NCBI GenBank assembly: GCA_947484245.1 | Contig: CANKOT010000071.1 | Location: 1 to 11,533 of the forward strand | Direction of reading: 5' to 3' | Length of the DNA: 11,533 nt | DNA from: Comamonadaceae bacterium | Lineage (GTDB): Bacteria > Pseudomonadota > Gammaproteobacteria > Burkholderiales > Burkholderiaceae | Shown here: one piece after another, positions 1-7,025 of the stretch | How positions within the stretch are numbered: position 1 is the first letter of the stretch | Layout: the number at the start of each line of letters is the position of its first letter | Program-made: the position numbers and the translations under genes | Notes under the pieces: model-generated | The model's input: only the letters and a program-made list of their open reading frames with translations | Database searches by the model: none | What the model was told of the DNA's origin: nothing

Positions 1-468
1 AACGCCAATCCATCTTTTGCCATCGGGCTTTAAGTAAGCATTGCATGAAGGGAAGAAGCCGCCGTATTTTTTGCCCAAGTACTCGCACAGATCTGTGACG
101 TCGAGTAACTTCTCTGGGTACAAATTGGCATCGTCGTTGGTTGACAAAATAATGTCAGGACCTGCGCCTGTGTTGGCAGCCACAGCTGCCTTGGGGCGGA
201 CGTCTTCCCAACCTTCGTTGTCGACCCGGACTTCAACTCCAGTGGCTGCAGTGAATTTCTTCACGTTGGCCATGTAGGCGTCAATGTCGCCTTGCACAAA
301 TCGGCTCCAGCGCAAGACGCGCAGCTTGGCACCTTTTTCAGGTTTGAAGCTGAGGTTTTGAGCCTGCACCGCTGGGCTGACCGCCATAGCGCCCATGCCG
401 AGGGTGGTTGAAGCTGCCGCAGCACCGGCTGAGCTTTCGAGGAAGTCGCGACGATTCAGTTTTGTCAT
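1..468 (-). CDS. ABC transporter solute-binding protein (family 1), N-terminal part, Tat-exported
   Basis: The visible 156 codons are the N-terminus of a periplasmic solute-binding protein; the rest lies beyond the left edge. The protein begins MTKLNRRDFLESS, a twin-arginine (Tat) signal with RRDFL, followed by an Ala-rich hydrophobic stretch and a likely signal peptidase site after VQA near residue 36. The mature part (KLRVLRWSRFVQGD, then GAGPDIILSTNDD near residues 100-115) looks like the first lobe of a family 1 (CUT1-like) binding protein. The ATG at 468 has AGGAGA 6 bases upstream. It lies 62 bases downstream of the MalK-type ATPase gene and reads the same way, so the two are very probably one operon. 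The substrate cannot be told from this fragment; a sugar, polyol or glycerol-phosphate is usual for this ATPase type (inference). Confidence 0.85.
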   Translation of the reverse strand, partial: MTKLNRRDFLESSAGAAAASTTLGMGAMAVSPAVQAQNLSFKPEKGAKLRVLRWSRFVQGDIDAYMANVKKFTAATGVEVRVDNEGWEDVRPKAAVAANTGAGPDIILSTNDDANLYPEKLLDVTDLCEYLGKKYGGFFPSCNAYLKPDGKRWIGV

Positions 469-530
469 GATAAGTCTCCTGTTTTGAGTGGGTTAGCGAC
501 GAGAAAAATGGTTAAAAAAATTTTCAAGTA

Positions 531-1604
531 TTAGGCGGCAAGTCTGTTGCCCGATGCTGCGTCAAATACGTGTGAACGCGACATATCGGGCTGAAGGTTG
601 ATGGTGCTGCCTAATTGAAATTCGTGACGTTCGCGGAAAACCGCAGAGAACTCAACGCCTTCGTGCCTGCAGGCAACAAAGGTATCCATACCGGTGGGTT
701 CTAAAACAGACACTTGAGCTGAGATGCCACTGCCGTTGACCAAGGTGAGGTGCTCTGGTCGGGTGCCAAATATAACTGGCTGCCCATTTTGTCCTTGAAC
801 GGGACTTGGCAGATCCAGCTTGAGGCCATCGTGCAATTCAACTTGACATTGCCCACCATTGAACAACAATTTGCCGGGTAAAAAATTCATGGCGGGCGAA
901 CCAATGAAGCCTGCCACAAATTGATTCGCGGGCATGTCGTAAAGATCGAGTGGTGAGCCCGTTTGTTCGATGCGACCATCGCGCATGACCACAATTTGAT
1001 CGCCCATGGTCATGGCTTCAATTTGGTCGTGCGTGACATAAATGGATGTGGTTTTCAAACGCTGGTGCAACTCTTTGATTTCGCTGCGCATGGCTACGCG
1101 CAACTTGGCGTCAAGGTTGGAGAGAGGTTCGTCAAACAAAAAGACTTGGGGGTCGCGAACAATGGCACGGCCCATGGCCACACGCTGACGCTGCCCCCCT
1201 GATAACTGACGTGGGTAGCGATCGAGGAGCGATCCAAGCGCCAAAATATCGGCAGCGCGGGCCACTTTGGTGTCGATTTCAGCTTGGGGTCTTTTGGCCA
1301 ATGTGAGCGAGAAGGCCATGTTCTCGCCAACGGTCATGTGGGGGTAAAGCGCATAGTTTTGGAAAACCATGGCGATATCGCGCTCTTTAGGTGGGAGATC
1401 GTTAACTTGGCGGCTGCCAATGTTAATTTGGCCACTGTTAACTTCTTCAAGCCCAGCAATCATGCGCAGCAAAGTTGACTTGCCGCAGCCCGAGGGACCA
1501 ACCAATACGGTGAAAGAGCCGTCTTCAATTTCAATGTCAACACCGTGAAGGATTGGAACATCGCCAAAATTCTTTTTGACGGATCGGATCGATACACTGG
1601 CCAT
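531..1604 (-). CDS. ABC transporter ATP-binding protein, MalK/UgpC type
   Basis: This is the ATPase subunit that powers an ABC importer at the cytoplasmic face of the inner membrane. From the ATG at 1604 it has 357 residues. Visible motifs: Walker A GPSGCGKST (36-44), Q-loop Q82, signature LSGGQ (134-138), Walker B VFLFDE (154-159), D-loop SNLD (162-165) and switch His192. After residue 235 comes the TOBE-type regulatory domain with GTRPEHL (280-286), typical of the MalK/UgpC/MsmX group serving sugar-type (CUT1) systems. An ATG at 1634 would add 10 residues, but 1604 has AGGGA 8 bases upstream and gives the family-typical start MASVSIRSVKKNF. It precedes the solute-binding protein gene in the same operon; the permeases are presumably beyond the left edge. 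MalK-group ATPases are often shared between importers, so the gene alone does not fix the substrate. Confidence 0.93.
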   Translation of the reverse strand: MASVSIRSVKKNFGDVPILHGVDIEIEDGSFTVLVGPSGCGKSTLLRMIAGLEEVNSGQINIGSRQVNDLPPKERDIAMVFQNYALYPHMTVGENMAFSLTLAKRPQAEIDTKVARAADILALGSLLDRYPRQLSGGQRQRVAMGRAIVRDPQVFLFDEPLSNLDAKLRVAMRSEIKELHQRLKTTSIYVTHDQIEAMTMGDQIVVMRDGRIEQTGSPLDLYDMPANQFVAGFIGSPAMNFLPGKLLFNGGQCQVELHDGLKLDLPSPVQGQNGQPVIFGTRPEHLTLVNGSGISAQVSVLEPTGMDTFVACRHEGVEFSAVFRERHEFQLGSTINLQPDMSRSHVFDAASGNRLAA

Positions 1605-1695
1605 TAGAAAATCCCTGAAAAAACTGACCTGCATTGACGCCGCAGGCTCAAACTAGTCGAATTGGAAATAAGTATCACACTGTTGGGCTTGGTTT

Positions 1696-1723
1696 CTTAT
1701 CCAAAGATACCCTAATTGGTCAG
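1696..1723 (-). promoter_or_regulatory. possible promoter of the ABC transporter operon
   Basis: Reading leftwards, CTGACC (1723-1718) and GATAAG (1701-1696) are 16 bases apart and each matches the sigma-70 consensus at 4 of 6 positions. The -35-like element lies inside the palindrome at 1716-1728, so a bound protein would block it. The match is weak and the call rests mainly on position. Confidence 0.25.
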
Positions 1724-1728
1724 ACCAA
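1716..1728. promoter_or_regulatory. palindromic operator, FadR/PdhR (GntR family) type
   Basis: TTGGTCAGACCAA is a perfect inverted repeat of 6+6 bases around a central A at 1722. It contains the TGGTCnGACCA core known for FadR, and the wider ATTGGTCAGACCAAA matches the PdhR pattern ATTGGTnnnACCAAT at 11 of 12 fixed positions. It is almost midway between the ABC ATPase gene (start 1604, minus) and the DUF3297 gene (start 1844, plus), so it could control either or both. No regulator gene is in the window, so the cognate protein is unknown. Confidence 0.5.
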
Positions 1729-1843
1729 ATTTTGAAGGATCAAAGCCATTCAAGGCGAAATTGCTCTTTGGAAGCCAAATCTTGAAATGACTGTTAATTG
1801 CGAGAGAATTGCAGTTATCTAGGCTTTTACAAATTGCACATCT

Positions 1844-2092
1844 ATGAGCGACACAAATTCACGCCCCGAATTGCCAGACCATCTGTCGATTGACGCAAAA
1901 AGTCCTTTTTACAATGCAGCCATTTTTGAATTCGAAATTGGCATTCGTTTCAATGGCAAAGAAAGAACGGATGTTGAGGAATACTGCATCAGTGAATCCT
2001 GGATCAAAGTGCCAGCAGGCAAGGCCCTCGATCGCAAAGGCAACCCTTTGCTGATGAAACTCAAGGGCAAAGTAGAAGCCTTTTACCGATAA
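1844..2092 (+). CDS. DUF3297 family protein
   Basis: A small acidic-to-neutral cytosolic protein of 82 residues, the usual length for this family. The core is conserved: LPDHLSID near the N-terminus, SPFYNAAIFE (20-29), GIRFNGKERTDVEEYCISESWIKV in two blocks (33-56), and GKALDRKGNP with KLKGKVEAF at the end. The family is widespread in Proteobacteria and has no established function that I know of. There is no recognisable ribosome binding site before the ATG (TTGCACATCT immediately upstream), yet the protein alignment to the family supports this start. It is followed after 18 bases by the CMD-fold gene on the same strand, suggesting one transcript. No signal peptide or membrane segment is visible. 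Confidence 0.85.
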   Translation: MSDTNSRPELPDHLSIDAKSPFYNAAIFEFEIGIRFNGKERTDVEEYCISESWIKVPAGKALDRKGNPLLMKLKGKVEAFYR

Positions 2093-2110
2093 ACAGACAA
2101 GGACTTTCCT

Positions 2111-2656
2111 ATGCGCATCCCAGACTGGACCCCAGAGCAACTTAGTCAACCACAAGAATTGGTGGATACCATTTTGGCTCGCAGAGGCGGGGAGCTACTG
2201 AATATTGACAAAGCACTGTTGTGGAGCTATCCCGTTGCATCCGGTTGGAATGTTTACATGCGCAATGTCAGAACGGGTTTGTCTGCATCTCGCAAATTGT
2301 GCGAGCTTGGTATTTGCACGGTAGCGCTCCTCACAGGTGCGCATTATGAGTACCACCACCATGCCCCCGACTACCTCAAAGCAGGTGGCACACAAGCTGA
2401 GTTGGATGGCTTAAATAGAGCGGTAGCCAATGCGCCAGACAAGGGTGTTCAAGATGAAGCCCTAGACCTCATGTCAAGGTGGGTGGTGCAGTATGCCGCC
2501 CAAATGACCTTGAACGTGAAAGTAGACGCCGGGTTGTTCAAGCAATTGCAAACCCAACTGAACAACACGGAAATTGTCGAGCTGACCACCGCCATTGCGG
2601 CTTACAACATGGTGGCCAGACTGCTGGTTGCGCTTGAAGTTTCACCCGAAGAATAA
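2111..2656 (+). CDS. carboxymuconolactone decarboxylase (CMD/AhpD-fold) family protein
   Basis: A 181-residue cytosolic protein of the all-helical CMD/AhpD fold. The N-terminal segment has RRGGELLNIDKALLWSYPVASGWN (22-46, key residues RRGG and SxPVAxGWN), followed by LCELGICTVALLTGAHYEY (63-81) and H84, the conserved ELxI...GAxYExxxH signature. The C-terminal block IVELTTAIAAYNMVARLL (155-172) is also typical. Aligned with AhpD, the two redox cysteines (CxxC) are replaced by A77 and E80 while the histidine is kept, so a thiol peroxidase role is unlikely and the actual reaction is unknown. The ATG is preceded by AAGGA 7 bases upstream. It follows the DUF3297 gene by 18 bases. Members of this type are often loosely annotated as 4-carboxymuconolactone decarboxylase; no other protocatechuate pathway gene is nearby to support that. 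Confidence 0.88.
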   Translation: MRIPDWTPEQLSQPQELVDTILARRGGELLNIDKALLWSYPVASGWNVYMRNVRTGLSASRKLCELGICTVALLTGAHYEYHHHAPDYLKAGGTQAELDGLNRAVANAPDKGVQDEALDLMSRWVVQYAAQMTLNVKVDAGLFKQLQTQLNNTEIVELTTAIAAYNMVARLLVALEVSPEE

Positions 2657-2660
2657 GTCT

Positions 2661-2687
2661 TTGAAGAGGTCGTTCAGGCCTCTTTAA
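2661..2687. terminator. hairpin between convergent genes, possible bidirectional terminator
   Basis: Arms 2661-2671 and 2677-2687 pair over 11 positions, 9 Watson-Crick and 2 G-T, around the loop GTTCA. The hairpin fills most of the 42-base gap between the CMD-family gene (ending 2656) and the Bug-family gene (ending 2699 from the other strand). There is no clean T-run on either side, so it may be a weak or Rho-assisted terminator. Confidence 0.45.
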
Positions 2688-2698
2688 AGAGACTCATT

Positions 2699-3691
2699 TC
2701 AATCGGGCTTGATGCCATTGTCACGAACCACTTTGGCCCATGTGTCAATTTGTTTGTCAATGAAGCTCTTGGCTTTCTCGACACTGCCGCCCGATAGCTC
2801 AATGCCTTGTGCGCTGAGTTTTTGAGCCACTTCAGGATTTTGCAAAACCTTGTTCAATTCGTCATTCATGCGCTTGACGATGTCGGGTGGCGTTTTGCTT
2901 GAGGCCAACAGAGCCCACCAAGCAGGCGCTTCAAATCCTGGAAATCCAGCCTCGGCGATGGTTGGTATTTCTGGAAACTCGGGTACCCGTTTCAATGAGG
3001 TCACAGCCAAGGGACGAATGCGTTTGTTGTCAATGTGGGGCTTGCTCAAGAACACAGTGCCCATTGCCAATGGCACGTGCCCCGCAACAGCATCGGTCAT
3101 GAGTGGCCCACCTCCCTTGTAGGGAATGTGGTTGAACTCTAGGTTGGCATTTTTACCAAGCAAGGCCATGGCCAAGTGACCCAAGCTGCCATTGCCAATG
3201 GTGCCAAAGGAAACATTCTTTTTGGCTTTTGCAGCAGCCACGACATCGGCAAATGTTTTGTATTCATTGCCCACGTTGGAAGTCAGAACCATGGCCGATG
3301 TGCCCACCAAAATCAAGGGCACCAAGTCTCTTTTGCTGTCGTAAGGCATGTTGGGCATCAGGCTTTGATTGACGCCATGCGTGTCAAACACAACAGCAAA
3401 CGTATAACCATCTGCGGGTGCAGACAAAACAGCAGCAGTGCCAATCACGCCAGAAGCGCCACCTCTGTTTTCAACAATGACACTTTGCCCCAGTTGCTGC
3501 GACAAAACGGGTGCAATGATGCGCGAAACCTGATCGACTGAGCCGCCAGGTGGAAATACAGCTACCAATTTGATGGGCTGCTTGGTGGGCCAAGCTTGGG
3601 CAAAAGCCAACATAGGCAGGATGCTGCCAAGAACCAACAGGCGCTTGAGCTTGCTATTTAGAGTGCGAGATAAATTGAGTTTGAGAGCCAT
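2699..3691 (-). CDS. tripartite tricarboxylate transporter substrate-binding protein (Bug/TctC family)
   Basis: A periplasmic binding protein of 330 residues, the normal length for the Bug family. A Sec signal peptide is visible: basic N-terminus with KLKR (14-17), hydrophobic LLVLGSILPMLAFA, cleavage probably near AQA33. Family motifs follow: FPPGGSVDQVSR (46-57), VENRGGASGVIGT (73-85), PADGYT (92-97), HIPYKGGGPLMTD (188-200) and PEFPEIPTIAEAGFPGFE (237-254). These bind carboxylates or other small acids or amides and, in some cases, deliver them to TctAB permeases. Burkholderiales carry many such genes without linked permeases, as here. The ATG has AGGA 9 bases upstream. Its ligand cannot be predicted from sequence alone. 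The neighbours on both sides read in the opposite sense, so it is a single-gene transcription unit. Confidence 0.93.
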   Translation of the reverse strand: MALKLNLSRTLNSKLKRLLVLGSILPMLAFAQAWPTKQPIKLVAVFPPGGSVDQVSRIIAPVLSQQLGQSVIVENRGGASGVIGTAAVLSAPADGYTFAVVFDTHGVNQSLMPNMPYDSKRDLVPLILVGTSAMVLTSNVGNEYKTFADVVAAAKAKKNVSFGTIGNGSLGHLAMALLGKNANLEFNHIPYKGGGPLMTDAVAGHVPLAMGTVFLSKPHIDNKRIRPLAVTSLKRVPEFPEIPTIAEAGFPGFEAPAWWALLASSKTPPDIVKRMNDELNKVLQNPEVAQKLSAQGIELSGGSVEKAKSFIDKQIDTWAKVVRDNGIKPD

Positions 3692-3810
3692 TTCGATTTT
3701 CCTTTGCGACGATGCTAGTGCTTCATGGCAAGCAGCTGATAAGTACTAACCCTATATGCGGGTCATTGATCGGCCAGTGCTTCGTCAACTTATGCCTAAA
3801 ATGAAATGAG

Positions 3811-5067
3811 ATGACAAATTCTTCAACGCCAGCGCAATTGAATTGGCGTGATTCTTTTCGCGTCAAAAGCTTCAGATTTCAGTGGCCCGCTGATCTGGCC
3901 ACCTCTTGGGCTTTTGAAATGGAGACCATCCTGTTGGGTTGGTACATCTTGTCTGCCTCTGGCTCTGTTTTGATGCTGGTGTTGTATGGCGCCTTGCAAT
4001 ATTTAGGTTCTTTGGTGGCCCCCATTTTTGGTGTGGTGTGTGATCGCATGGGCTACAGGCGAATGCTGTGGTCTACGCGAGCCATCTACGCCATGATGGC
4101 TTTTGCCATCATGTTGCTTTCCTATTTTGAAGCACTGACACCAGAGCGGGTGCTTATTCTGTCTGCCATTGTGGGCATGATCAGGCCCTCAGATCAAATG
4201 ATGCGCAATGCTTTGATTGCCAAAACGTTGCCGCCAGAACAACTCATGGCCGCGCTTGGAATTTCCAGGATGACCTCGGATTCAGCCAGGATTGCCGGCG
4301 CATTGGCGGGCGCAGGTATTGTGGCTTTTCTGGGTATGACATCTGCTTACCTAGTAGTGACTTTCTTGTATGTGATTAGCTTTTGGCTTTCAAGAGGTGT
4401 TGACAATGTTCAACCAGCGCCAGGTGTTGTTGCTTTGGCCAGTCCGCTGGAAGACTTGAAATCAGCATTCACCTATGTTTGGCACAAACCGATTCTCATG
4501 GGTGCAATGGCCGTGGCATTTTTGGTGAACTTGTTGGCGTTTCCCTTTTCATTAGGCTTGTTGCCTTATGCAGCCAAAAATATTTTCCTGACGAATCAGA
4601 CAGGGCTTGGTTTTTTGGGAGCGAGTTTTGCGTTTGGTGGCTTGCTGGCTTCTCTCACTTTGAGTTCGCACAAATTCAAACTTCGCGCTTCTCAAACCAT
4701 GATCGTCGCTTCAAGTGCCTGGTTCTTGTTGGATCTTGTATTCGCGTTCACCCAAAATTTGTACTTTGGCATGTTCATTTTGATGTTGGCCGGTTTTGTG
4801 CAAAGTCTGTGCATGACACCTTTGGCCGCCGTCATGTTGCGCGCCACTGAACCCGCATTTCATGGGCGAGTCATGGGCATGCGCATGTTGGCCATTTGGG
4901 GCTTGCCCATTGGTCTGTTGATCAGCGGCCCCTTGGTTGAAAGTATTGGCTATGTCTATACGGCCGGGCTGTATTCAGCCCTCGGTTTGATGCTGACCTT
5001 GGCGCTGACTGTTTACTGGCGCCGAGCATTGTGGAACCGACATTCTGTGGCAAACAATGCGCTTTAA
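3811..5067 (+). CDS. MFS transporter, EntS/MFS_3-like exporter
   Basis: A polytopic inner-membrane protein of 418 residues with about 10-12 hydrophobic segments spread through residues 30-405. The MFS loop 2-3 motif is present as GVVCDRMGYRR (74-84). The N-terminal pattern (SFRxxxxxDLATSWAFEMETILLGWYI) and RNALIAKTLPPEQL (132-145), with the ALGISRMTSDSARIAGALAG-type segment after it, resemble the EntS/MFS_3 group of drug or siderophore exporters. No siderophore gene is nearby, so the substrate is open. The ATG at 3811 has only a weak purine-rich region upstream. Pyroglutamyl-peptidase follows within 15-27 bases on the same strand, so the two probably share a transcript. It is divergent from the Bug-family gene across 119 bases. 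Confidence 0.9.
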   Translation: MTNSSTPAQLNWRDSFRVKSFRFQWPADLATSWAFEMETILLGWYILSASGSVLMLVLYGALQYLGSLVAPIFGVVCDRMGYRRMLWSTRAIYAMMAFAIMLLSYFEALTPERVLILSAIVGMIRPSDQMMRNALIAKTLPPEQLMAALGISRMTSDSARIAGALAGAGIVAFLGMTSAYLVVTFLYVISFWLSRGVDNVQPAPGVVALASPLEDLKSAFTYVWHKPILMGAMAVAFLVNLLAFPFSLGLLPYAAKNIFLTNQTGLGFLGASFAFGGLLASLTLSSHKFKLRASQTMIVASSAWFLLDLVFAFTQNLYFGMFILMLAGFVQSLCMTPLAAVMLRATEPAFHGRVMGMRMLAIWGLPIGLLISGPLVESIGYVYTAGLYSALGLMLTLALTVYWRRALWNRHSVANNAL

Positions 5068-5094
5068 TTTGATCAATAAGCTGTGGAGTCAAGA

Positions 5095-5751
5095 TTGAAA
5101 ATACTCATCACTGGTTTTGAACCCTTTGGGGGTGAAACAGAAAATCCCTCTTGGGAGGCAGCGCGGCTAATGCATGGCATGAGCGTTAGCCAATGTGATT
5201 TGGTCAGTGTTCAACTGCCTTGCGTGTTTTCTAAATCACTCGAGGCCCTTGAGAATGCATTGAAATTACATCAGCCCCAAATGGTGATTGCCTTGGGGCA
5301 AGCCGATGGTCGAAGTGATGTGTCGATTGAGCGAGTGGCCATCAACGTTTGCGACGCCAGAATTCCGGACAATGAAGGCGCACAGCCAATTGATGTTGCG
5401 GTGGTTCAAGGCGGTCCTGCTGCTTATTTTTCAACGCTGCCCATTAAAAAAATGGTGGCAACACTGAAGTCCAATGGGTACCCAGCCTCTGTCTCACAAA
5501 CGGCAGGCACTTTTGTGTGCAATCAAGTTTTTTACGGCCTGCAACATGCCTTGAAAGATCAAAAAGTAGCCAGTGGATTTATTCATGTGCCCTTGCTGCC
5601 GAGCCAGGCTGCAAAACGTTCTGGCTCAACTTTGTCGAGCATGTCAGCCACAACCCTGAGGGACGCCTTGCTGTGTCTGGTGCCGATTTTGGCCAATCAT
5701 GCAAAGCTGGGGGAATCTGATCTCCAAGTTGCTATGGGTGCTAACAATTAA
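5095..5751 (+). CDS. pcp: pyroglutamyl-peptidase I (pyrrolidone-carboxylate peptidase)
   Basis: A cytosolic cysteine peptidase (family C15) that removes an N-terminal pyroglutamate from peptides. From the TTG at 5095 it has 218 residues, the family norm. It begins MKILITGFEPFGG, as the family does; the catalytic triad is visible as Glu79 in SIERVAIN, Cys142 in TAGTFVCNQVFY and His164 in GFIHVPLLP. Two starts compete: GTG at 5083, which adds four residues and has little ribosome binding site, and TTG at 5095, which has GGAG 6 bases upstream and matches the family N-terminus. I prefer TTG 5095. It sits 15-27 bases after the MFS gene. Its last four bases overlap the end of the convergent alkB gene. 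A few positions are less typical (GQADGRSDVSIER for the usual GQAGGR-like stretch), but all catalytic residues are intact. Confidence 0.93.
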   Translation: MKILITGFEPFGGETENPSWEAARLMHGMSVSQCDLVSVQLPCVFSKSLEALENALKLHQPQMVIALGQADGRSDVSIERVAINVCDARIPDNEGAQPIDVAVVQGGPAAYFSTLPIKKMVATLKSNGYPASVSQTAGTFVCNQVFYGLQHALKDQKVASGFIHVPLLPSQAAKRSGSTLSSMSATTLRDALLCLVPILANHAKLGESDLQVAMGANN

Positions 5752-6956
5752 TTCGCCAATTTAGATGGCGACACAATTGAACTAGGCAAAAGGCCATACT
5801 TTTGGGCCAGACGATTTTTGGCGCTTGGCAGAAAGTTGATGCGCGAAACATCGCCCTCGAGTGTTTTGACCAACAGGGGGTCCATCACTCGAAACCAAAG
5901 TGGTGGCAAGTAGGCTAAGAAAAACATCCCAAAATAACCTGATGGCAACCTAGGGAGTTGGGGGAAGTCTCTAAGCGATTGATAGCTTCGACCAGGATAG
6001 GCGTGGTGATCGGAGTGCCGCTGAAGTTGAAACAACACCAAGTTAGAAACCAAGTGATTGCTGTTCCAAGAATGATGCGGTTGACAGCTTTCATAGTTGC
6101 CTTGAGCTGTTTTCAATCTTTGGATGCCGTAATGCTCCACATAGTTGGCAGACGTTAGTTGAAAAGCACCCCACAAGACCAAGGGCACCAAAACCATGAG
6201 CATCTCGATGCCATAAAAACCAATCAGAGTGCCGTGGACCAAAATGCTGAGGCAAAGAGCCTGAAGGATTTCATTTTCAAAGTGCCAACTAGATTTGTTT
6301 TGACGATGAAGTCGATCGGATTCCAGTTGCCATGCCCTGAACGCACCACCTGGAATTTCTCTGCAAGCAAATTGGTAAATGTTCTCACCCATTTTGGAAG
6401 ATGCAAGATCTTCGGGGGTACTGACATGCCGGTGATGACCACGGTTGTGTTCGATGGAGAAGTGGCCGTAAACGCCCAGGGCTGTATTGAACAGTGCAAT
6501 TTTTCGAGGCATTTTTTGCAGTTTGTGGCCGAGTTCGTGGCTGACATTCAAACCAAATCCTAAAACGGAACCGGTGACAATGACGGTGGCAATCCATTCC
6601 ATGGCGCTCAATGAGAAAGAGCAAAGGAAGATGCAATTGAAAACAACCGAAACCCACAAAACAGGAATGGTGGCGTAAGTGATCCAACGGTAATAGGGAT
6701 CGACTTCTAATGCCGCAATACTAGACTCTGGCGGATTATTGGTGTCCTCGCCAATTAAAAAGTCTAACAGGGGAACCAAAACGTAGAAGAAAACCAATGG
6801 GGAAAACAAGATCCATGTGCCAACGCCGAAGACAGAAACGGCCAAGGTGCCGACCATTGAAATAGCAGGGCCAATGACTGAAAGCAACCAGGCCCATCGT
6901 TTTCGATCGACATAAGGCTGGCTTTGCTGCGGAAGATGATGGACAGCAGGGTTCAA
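5748..6956 (-). CDS. alkB: alkane 1-monooxygenase, AlkB type
   Basis: An integral inner-membrane non-haem di-iron enzyme that hydroxylates the terminal methyl of alkanes, taking electrons from rubredoxin. The 402 residues carry every AlkB histidine box: HELGHK (140-145), EHNRGHHRHV (169-178), NYVEHYG (271-277, the AlkB-specific HYG motif) and LQRHSDHHA (311-319), plus PHHSWNSNH (293-301). About six hydrophobic segments lie at roughly 22-68, 92-136 and 232-268. The HYG and HSWNSNH motifs separate it from fatty-acid desaturases and xylene monooxygenase. The start is unusual: TTG at 6956 without a ribosome binding site. No ATG is available upstream in frame before a stop, and later starts would cut the conserved YVDRKRWAW region. 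It diverges from an AlkJ-like dehydrogenase gene, which fits alkane or alkyl-chain oxidation. Rubredoxin and its reductase are not in the window. Confidence 0.95.
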   Translation of the reverse strand: MNPAVHHLPQQSQPYVDRKRWAWLLSVIGPAISMVGTLAVSVFGVGTWILFSPLVFFYVLVPLLDFLIGEDTNNPPESSIAALEVDPYYRWITYATIPVLWVSVVFNCIFLCSFSLSAMEWIATVIVTGSVLGFGLNVSHELGHKLQKMPRKIALFNTALGVYGHFSIEHNRGHHRHVSTPEDLASSKMGENIYQFACREIPGGAFRAWQLESDRLHRQNKSSWHFENEILQALCLSILVHGTLIGFYGIEMLMVLVPLVLWGAFQLTSANYVEHYGIQRLKTAQGNYESCQPHHSWNSNHLVSNLVLFQLQRHSDHHAYPGRSYQSLRDFPQLPRLPSGYFGMFFLAYLPPLWFRVMDPLLVKTLEGDVSRINFLPSAKNRLAQKYGLLPSSIVSPSKLAN

Positions 6957-7014
6957 GGGAGTCGTACCATGTGACAGAACGACACAAGTATGGCGTTTGC
7001 CTGTGAAATGAACA

Positions 7015-7025
7015 GGGTATTACCC
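7015..7025. repeat. 11-base palindrome GGGTATTACCC
   Basis: Perfect inverted repeat GGGTA/TACCC around a central T, abutting the six-base palindrome CCTAGG. It lies 59 bases upstream of the alkB start and about 75 bases upstream of the GMC gene start, a reasonable place for an operator. I do not recognise the binding protein family. Confidence 0.35.

Noticed and set aside
3692..3810. Promoters for the divergent Bug-family and MFS genes
   Set aside because: The region must hold both, but I could not find a -35/-10 pair with acceptable matches and spacing on either strand, so I placed no site.
6159..6563. Open frame of 134 codons on the plus strand, antisense to alkB
   Set aside because: Covers the conserved histidine-box region of alkB, which explains the sequence; no ribosome binding site or recognisable protein motif.
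6970..6987. CRP-like site TGTGACAGAACGACACA upstream of alkB
   Set aside because: The left half fits TGTGA but the right half does not fit TCACA at the required spacing.
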